Below are positions 59,403 through 64,000 of a stretch of 64,000 nt of DNA, in pieces (position 1 is the stretch's first letter; each line of letters starts with the position of its first letter). Location: positions 38,778,687 through 38,842,686 of the forward strand of contig CM034544.1 in assembly GCA_020002185.1 (NCBI GenBank). The letters are read 5' to 3'. The position numbers and the translations under genes were made by a program. The notes under the pieces are model-generated. The model was not told the DNA's origin. It saw only the letters and a program-made list of their open reading frames with translations, and made no database searches. Source of the DNA: Paraescarpia echinospica (Eukaryota > Annelida > Polychaeta > Sabellida > Siboglinidae).

Positions 59403-60608
59403 ATGGCGCCTTGCAAGCGGCAAGTCAAGGCAAAGCGACACTTGGTGTGCGATCACTGCCACAGCTGGGTAGATTTTGCATTGTCCGGCTGTGGGAAGTC
59501 ATGGGCAGAAACCATGGAGGAAGGATTCACCTTTCAGTGCATTGGGTGTTGGAAGGTGGAGTGTCTGCAGAAGGAGATAGTTAGGTTGACAGATATTGTG
59601 AAGGGAATGGAGATGGGAATTAGCAAGGAGGCAGGTCGAATGGAGAGAGACGACAGGGAGAGAGGTGAGAATACTGCAAGACTGAAGGAGAATAGCAGTG
59701 GCAAGAAAACTGAGGAAAGGAGATTGAGAGGAGGGAAGGTGATTGGAGGAGAAGAAATTGGAAAATCGACAACAGAAAACGTGACAAGCGTGAAGGTGAC
59801 AGGGAAGAAAGTGACCGTAGAGAAGGAGGGAGGGAAGATGGGAAGGGAGAGGAGAGAGGAAAACGAGATGGGAAGAACGAAGAACGGACGAAAGGAAGTG
59901 AGAGAAAATGTGATAGAAGAGAAGTCGATAAAAGGGAAGGTGACAAGAGAAAAAGCGACAGGAAAGAATGGATCGGAAGAGAATGTGACAGGAGAGAAGA
60001 CGACAGGGGGGAAAGACAACAAGCAGACAGATGCAAACCGAAGAAGGAGCTATTCTAAGGCAGTGATAGAGGGGGAAATGAGGAAAGAGAGGGTGTTTAT
60101 GGGCGACTCCATTATGAGAAAGACGGACAAGGCACTGAGCGAGGGGAGGGACATCGTCGTTTGTTTACCGGGGGCTAGGATTGAACATGTAACTGACAGG
60201 GTAGAGAAGGTATTGGGACATGGCAAGGGGGGGTCTATACTGGTACATGTAGGAACAAATAATGCAGACAGGGAGGGAACAACTGCGATAGTACAGAAGT
60301 ATAGACAGTTAGTGAGGAAGCTACAGAAGACGAGAGTTGAACAGGTTATTCTGTCAGGAATTTTGCCAGTAATGGGAGGAAGGGGGGCAACGTATAGAAA
60401 CTGTAAGAGGATGGCGATCAACGTACTAGTTGAGCAGATGTGTGACGAAGAGGGGGTGGGATTCACAGATTTATGGGGATACTTTGTTGGGAGGGAAGAT
60501 ATGTACATGAGAGATGGCCTCCATCTTAGTGGAAAGGGGGCAGCAGTTTTCTCAGAGAACCTGCTGCGATCTGTTGACAGTGGGACAGGTTGTATCTATT
60601 TAAACTAG
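59403..60608 (+). CDS. CR1 ORF1p: PHD-like finger plus SGNH hydrolase domain
   Basis: A 401-residue intact frame from ATG 59403. The N-terminus has a PHD-like Cys pattern (CDHCHSW, GCGKSW, FQCIGC). A variable charged Lys/Gly/Glu-rich segment (about residues 60-215) follows. The C-terminal SGNH hydrolase has block I FMGDSIMR (Ser236), block III HVGTNN (Asn286) and block V DGLHLS (Asp371, His374). SGNH esterase domains are known in ORF1 proteins of CR1 and L2 LINEs, where they are thought to help form the RNP or interact with membranes. The frame ends TAT TTA AAC TAG, overlapping ORF2. It is very close to the pseudogene at 23691. Confidence 0.9.
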   Translation: MAPCKRQVKAKRHLVCDHCHSWVDFALSGCGKSWAETMEEGFTFQCIGCWKVECLQKEIVRLTDIVKGMEMGISKEAGRMERDDRERGENTARLKENSSGKKTEERRLRGGKVIGGEEIGKSTTENVTSVKVTGKKVTVEKEGGKMGRERREENEMGRTKNGRKEVRENVIEEKSIKGKVTREKATGKNGSEENVTGEKTTGGKDNKQTDANRRRSYSKAVIEGEMRKERVFMGDSIMRKTDKALSEGRDIVVCLPGARIEHVTDRVEKVLGHGKGGSILVHVGTNNADREGTTAIVQKYRQLVRKLQKTRVEQVILSGILPVMGGRGATYRNCKRMAINVLVEQMCDEEGVGFTDLWGYFVGREDMYMRDGLHLSGKGAAVFSENLLRSVDSGTGCIYLN

Positions 60609-60620
60609 ATTCGCAGGGGG
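60578..60620 (+). promoter_or_regulatory. Predicted -1 ribosomal frameshift site between CR1 ORF1 and ORF2
   Basis: TTTAAAC at 60599-60605 is in ORF1 phase T TTA AAC and touches the ORF1 stop TAG (60606-60608). ORF2 is open in the -1 frame from 60578. After slippage, reading would continue TTT AAA CTA GAT into ORF2. ORF2 has no ATG before 60773, which lies inside the endonuclease. No strong downstream stem is evident to me; a G6 run at 60620-60625 follows about 14 nt later. Confidence 0.55.
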
Positions 60621-63190
60621 GACTCACAGAAAAGCCTGAAAATGGAGGCATAGATAAAGACAGCACAAATAAATCAGCAAATAACAGTGTGGAAAACTCT
60701 TCTGAAGCTGGATATAAATGTGTTTGTTTAAATGCAAGGAGTATAGTACACAAAAGAAATGAACTAAACATTATGGTAGAAGATATTGACCCTCATATAA
60801 TAGGTATAACCGAATCCTGGACCACCACCGATATATCAGATGCTGAATTGGGACTGACAGGATATGTAATGTTTAGAAAAGATAGAATAGGAAGAAAGGG
60901 AGGTGGAGTTATTTTATATATTAAAGAATCTATTCAGGCTTATGAAATAAAATTAGAAAGAGAAGCAGATTGCGAAGAAGCTGTTTGGTGTAACATAGTT
61001 ACAGGAAACTCAACGTTAACAGTTGGGTTAGTTTATCGAAGTCCAAACATAAGCATAGAAGAGAATGAAAAAATACAAAACGCTATAAGGGAAGTAAGCA
61101 AACGGGACTGTATTATTATGGGGGATTTTAACCACGGGCATATACAATGGAAATCTCTACAGAGTATGGGGAGTGAGGACCACAAGTTTTTAGTTTTAGT
61201 TCAAGATACATTCCTTTCTCAACATGTGCTAGAACCAACCAGGGGTGAGAATGTGTTAGACATAGTTTTGTCCTCACAGAATGAATTAGTTGACAATGTC
61301 AAGATATGTGAGCCACTGGGGAGTAGCGATCACAACCAGATACATTTTATCATCAAAGTAAAATCAGAAAGGAATAGTAAAAAGCAGTATAGGAGAAATT
61401 TCCACAAAGGAAGGTATAAGGACATGAGGAAATATTTAGCAAAGATAGACTGGAATAACACACTGAAAAATAAGACGGCAACAGAATGCTGGAATATATT
61501 AAAGAGTGAAATTAAGTGCATAGTCGATAAATTTGTACCCTTCAAAAAACAAGGAAAACGGTCCAAAAAGAAACACTTATCGAAAGAAGCCATTAGAAAA
61601 ATTAAGTACAAACAAATGATGTGGAAGTCATATAGATGTACTGGAAATGATGAAGACTACAACAGTTATAAAGAAGCACTTAACCAAGCTACAGCTGAAA
61701 TTAGAAATTCAAAGAGAAGCTATGAACAACAATTAGCTAGTAATATAAAACATGACAGCAAGAGTTTTTATGCGTATGTTCGAAGCAAACAGAAAGTTCA
61801 AGATAAAGTCGGTCCTCTAGAAGATAGTGCTGGAAATATAATATCAGAGGGATTCTTAATGGCAGAAGACCTGAATGAGTACTTTAGTTCAGTGTTTACC
61901 AGGGAAGATATTAGTTCACTGCCAGTACCAGAGGCTAAGTTCAAGGGGGCAGATTCAGATTATTTAGGACAATTAATTGTAACCCCGGATATGGTAGGTA
62001 AGAAAATAAGGGCTATGAAGGAAAATAAATCACGTGGAGTGGATGGTATTCCACCCAAACTACTAGTGGAAATTGTAGAACAAATTAGCATACCGCTTGC
62101 AACAGTTTTCAATTTGTCATTAGAAGAGGGAGTGGTTCCTTTAGAATGGAAAGAAGCAAACATTATACCGTTATTCAAAAAAGGTTCGAGAAACAAGTCA
62201 GAGAACTATAGACCAGTGAGTTTAACATCAGTGATTTGTAAATTGTTAGAAAGACTAATTAAAGATCACATGGTGGATTTTCTTGTTAAACAAAACTTGA
62301 TAAACCCATCTCGACATGGTTTTTTTAAAGCGAGGTTATGCTTAACAAATATGTTATGTTTTTTGGAAGACATCACTAAGTGGGTAGATGAGGGATCACC
62401 AGTAGATATCGTCTACTTAGATTTTCAAAAAGCTTTCGACAAAGTACCACATCAAAGATTACTGCTTAAACTAAAGGCCCATGGCATAGGAAATGGTATA
62501 ATAAACTGGATAGAACAATGGTTGATTGACAGAAGACAACGTGTAGTAGTTGATGGCGAGGCTTCAAACTGGAAATCAGTATTGAGTGGGGTACCACAGG
62601 GATCAGTATTAGGTCCTATATTATTCTTAATATATAACAACGATTTGGATGATGAAATAACAAGCAAGGTGTTGAAATTTGCGGATGATACAAAAGTGTT
62701 TAGAAGGATTAAAAGTGATGGAGATAGACAGCATTTACAAGATGATCTTGACAGGTTGATCAAATGGTCTGAAAAGTGGCAAATGCTGTTCAATTTTGGG
62801 AAATGTAAATGCCTCCACACAGGACATGGGAATGAAGAAGTAGAATATAAAATGGGGGGTACTGTACTAAGTACTACTGTAAAAGAAAAGGACTTAGGGT
62901 TAACCATTAGTGCTGATATGAAGGTTTCAGAGCAGTGCGGAATTGCAGCTTCAAAGGGAAATCAAATCCTTGGATTAATTAGGCGAAACATAACGTATAA
63001 GGAAAAAGAGCTAATAATACCGCTGTACAAAACAATAGTTAGGCCTCATTTAGAATATTGTATTCAAGCGTGGAGGCCATATCGCAGGAAGGACATAGAT
63101 ATGCTAGAAAGAGTGCAGAGGAGAGCAACTAAAATGATACCAAAACTGAGGGATCTTAGTTACGAAATACGCCTAAAAAATGCGGTTTAA
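60590..63190 (+). CDS. CR1 ORF2: endonuclease and reverse transcriptase
   Basis: 866 residues in one frame. Endonuclease: LNARS (Asn48), ITESW (Glu75), MGDFNHGH (Asp179, Asn181), LDIVL, GSSDHN (Asp247, His248). RT: NKSRGVDGIPPKLL, NYRPVSLTS, LDFQKAFDKVPHQRL, SGVPQGSVLGPILF, FADDTKVF (Asp699, Asp700), then the CR1-type C-terminal region with KEKDLGLTISADMKV and IVRPHLEYCIQAWRPY. The left edge begins with a TTG codon, so the true start is probably frameshifting from ORF1 or a non-AUG codon. The frame ends early (LKNAV) because of one missing base; the remaining about 95 codons continue in the -1 frame. Confidence 0.9.
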   Translation: MYLFKLDSQGGLTEKPENGGIDKDSTNKSANNSVENSSEAGYKCVCLNARSIVHKRNELNIMVEDIDPHIIGITESWTTTDISDAELGLTGYVMFRKDRIGRKGGGVILYIKESIQAYEIKLEREADCEEAVWCNIVTGNSTLTVGLVYRSPNISIEENEKIQNAIREVSKRDCIIMGDFNHGHIQWKSLQSMGSEDHKFLVLVQDTFLSQHVLEPTRGENVLDIVLSSQNELVDNVKICEPLGSSDHNQIHFIIKVKSERNSKKQYRRNFHKGRYKDMRKYLAKIDWNNTLKNKTATECWNILKSEIKCIVDKFVPFKKQGKRSKKKHLSKEAIRKIKYKQMMWKSYRCTGNDEDYNSYKEALNQATAEIRNSKRSYEQQLASNIKHDSKSFYAYVRSKQKVQDKVGPLEDSAGNIISEGFLMAEDLNEYFSSVFTREDISSLPVPEAKFKGADSDYLGQLIVTPDMVGKKIRAMKENKSRGVDGIPPKLLVEIVEQISIPLATVFNLSLEEGVVPLEWKEANIIPLFKKGSRNKSENYRPVSLTSVICKLLERLIKDHMVDFLVKQNLINPSRHGFFKARLCLTNMLCFLEDITKWVDEGSPVDIVYLDFQKAFDKVPHQRLLLKLKAHGIGNGIINWIEQWLIDRRQRVVVDGEASNWKSVLSGVPQGSVLGPILFLIYNNDLDDEITSKVLKFADDTKVFRRIKSDGDRQHLQDDLDRLIKWSEKWQMLFNFGKCKCLHTGHGNEEVEYKMGGTVLSTTVKEKDLGLTISADMKVSEQCGIAASKGNQILGLIRRNITYKEKELIIPLYKTIVRPHLEYCIQAWRPYRRKDIDMLERVQRRATKMIPKLRDLSYEIRLKNAV

Positions 63191-63486
63191 CAACACTAGA
63201 GACCAGGAGATTGAGAGGAGATCAGATAGAAGTGTTTAAAATATTGAAGGGTTATGAAAATATTGATAGAAATATTTTTTTCTCAGTTAAGAAAGATAGA
63301 AGGACTAGAGGACATGAACTTACATTGGCAAAGGAGCAGAGCAGATTGGATATAAGAAAGTTTTCATTTTCACAAAGGACTGTAAATGAATGGAATAGAT
63401 TACCTGCTGATTGTGTGGGTGCTAGTAGCGTGAATATGTTTAAAAATAAAATCGACACATACCTCAGACGGGCGGGATACACATAG
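63182..63486 (+). pseudogene. CR1 ORF2 C-terminal segment in -1 frame
   Basis: CGLTTLE...RGDQIEVFKILKGYENID, then SFSQRTVNEWNRLPADC and a stop after DTYLRRAGYT (63486). The segment is well preserved and is fused in frame to the RT in copy 3 (48557-49288). Here it is displaced by the single-base loss in the A-run at 63175-63180, which forms A AAA AAT in ORF2 phase. Confidence 0.8.
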
Positions 63487-63533
63487 ATAAAAGGGTCGGA
63501 CTCTCGATAAGCCAAAGGGCTTCCTTGTCCACC

Positions 63534-63590
63534 TGCCACCTAGAGTTAATTCTCTGGGTGGCAATCTTGTTAAATCTTGTTAAATCATTT
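63534..63590 (+). promoter_or_regulatory. CR1 3'-terminal hairpin and tail, copy 4
   Basis: TGCCACCTAGAG (63534-63545), loop TTAATT, and CTCTGGGTGGCA (63552-63563) give a 12-bp stem with one G-U wobble. A smaller AAGCC/GGCTT hairpin lies about 15 nt upstream. The tail has two TTGTTAAATC units. In UnaL2-type LINEs a 3' stem-loop plus short tail repeat is the RT recognition site; the same role is inferred here. Confidence 0.75.
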
Positions 63591-63680
63591 TTTGATAAGT
63601 AGATGCTCGAAAACGTTTAGTGGTCATTAAATCCTTTTTTATAAGTAGGAGTTTGAGGTCGAACAGTACCTCTACACTAC
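63591..63680. other. Intron-like spacer
   Basis: AT-rich sequence between the CR1 tail and the sushi exon, probably intronic with respect to the minus-strand gene. Confidence 0.4.
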
Positions 63681-63866
63681 TACACTTGACTGGGTTACTC
63701 CAGGTGCCGTTTACTGTGCACGTGCGTACACCGTCACTGCTGGTCAGATTGTAGTCCAAGGCACATGACAGTTCGCACGTGTCGTTGTAGTATTTTGTCT
63801 CATTTACGCAAGAGACGTCATTGTATATCTCGTGATTTGCCACAGTGACACGTGGACACGTGACAG
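63681..63866 (-). CDS. Sushi/CCP domain exon
   Basis: On the minus strand an acceptor (TTTTTATGTGTAG, AG at 63868-63867) opens the segment VTCPRVTVANHEIYNDVSCV, then NETKYYNDTCELSCALDYNL, TCTVNGTWSNPVKC. Six Cys with C-x-L-x-C, the aromatic/Gly-Trp region and terminal C are the CCP pattern. Using GT at 63680-63679, the exon is 186 bp, phase 1 at both ends, as usual for single-exon CCP modules. CCP domains act extracellularly in recognition and adhesion proteins. Neighbouring exons lie beyond the window, and the donor is not a strong consensus. Confidence 0.75.
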
Positions 63867-63937
63867 CTACACATAAAAATTAGGTTCATGAAACAGATTG
63901 TTCATGCACTTTCATTTAAGTGTCTAGCCAAATATAT

Positions 63938-63940
<3 letters not shown>

Positions 63941-64000
<60 letters not shown>
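63941..64000 (+). repeat. (CA)n microsatellite, cut by the window end
   Basis: A pure CA run extends to the last base of the window, so its length is unknown. Confidence 0.98.

Larger units (their letters stand above)
58986..63590 (+). mobile_element. CR1 element copy 4, almost intact, with two ORFs
   Basis: A 5' UTR (58986-59402) begins abruptly inside a minisatellite unit, corresponding to about 23306 of copy 1. ORF1 and ORF2 follow with all catalytic residues, then the conserved 3' hairpin and the tail TTGTTAAATC twice. The only coding lesion I see is the single-base deletion near 63175-63181. The minisatellite does not resume after 63590. Confidence 0.9.

Noticed and set aside
60575..60775. 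Termination-reinitiation as the ORF2 start mechanism
   Set aside because: There is no overlapping stop-start such as TAATG or ATGA at the ORF1 end and the first ORF2 ATG is about 165 nt downstream inside the endonuclease. It is not excluded experimentally, but is less favoured than -1 slippage.

Overview
The window looks like a gene-poor, repeat-dense stretch of a metazoan nuclear genome. I see no operons, bacterial-type genes, intact host multi-exon gene, rRNA or intact tRNA. The content is non-LTR retrotransposons (CR1, L2-like, RTE-like and Jockey-like), Penelope-like GIY-YIG remnants, Ty3/gypsy remnants, tRNA-derived SINEs, long (CA)n, (GT)n and (GA)n tracts, and a few exon-like fragments including a sushi/CCP domain. 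This mix fits a marine invertebrate (mollusc, lancelet or similar); I cannot name the species.

Layout. 0-1 kb: two near-identical Gly/Ser-rich coding frames flanking a G-rich block. 1-4.7 kb: an L2-like LINE on the + strand with three disabling lesions. 5.1-5.6 kb: long microsatellites. 6.0-7.3 kb: RTE-type endonuclease fragment. 8.4-10.9 kb: broken Ty3/gypsy (Mag-like) gag and unidentified frames. 10.9-16.3 kb: two minus-strand LINEs in tandem. 17.3-38.4 kb: a tandem segmental duplication (unit 1 about 18.2-29.0 kb, unit 2 about 29.9-36.9 kb, a third fragment at 38.16 kb), each unit carrying a Penelope-like fragment, an RTE fragment and GA/TG tracts; unit 2 has a signal-peptide first exon. 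38.4-45.2 kb: low-density region with remnants, a candidate exon and AT-rich palindromes. 46-51.7 kb: a Jockey-like LINE interrupted by a 5'-truncated CR1. 54.2-57.4 kb: a Ty3/gypsy pol interrupted by an L2-like fragment, whose RNase H region has expanded into a 70-bp minisatellite (57.34-58.99 kb). 59.0-63.6 kb: an almost intact CR1 element. 63.7-63.9 kb: a minus-strand sushi exon.

The best-preserved system is the CR1 element at 59.0-63.6 kb. ORF1 encodes a PHD-like zinc finger plus an SGNH-hydrolase domain with all catalytic motifs. ORF2 encodes endonuclease and reverse transcriptase with all catalytic motifs. ORF2 lies in the -1 frame relative to ORF1, lacks an upstream ATG, and is joined to it by a canonical T TTA AAC slippery heptamer abutting the ORF1 stop. 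All three CR1 3' ends in the window share a 12-bp terminal hairpin that survives substitutions, including one compensatory pair change. I consider the predicted frameshift junction and the covarying hairpin the most interesting observations here; both are predictions from sequence.
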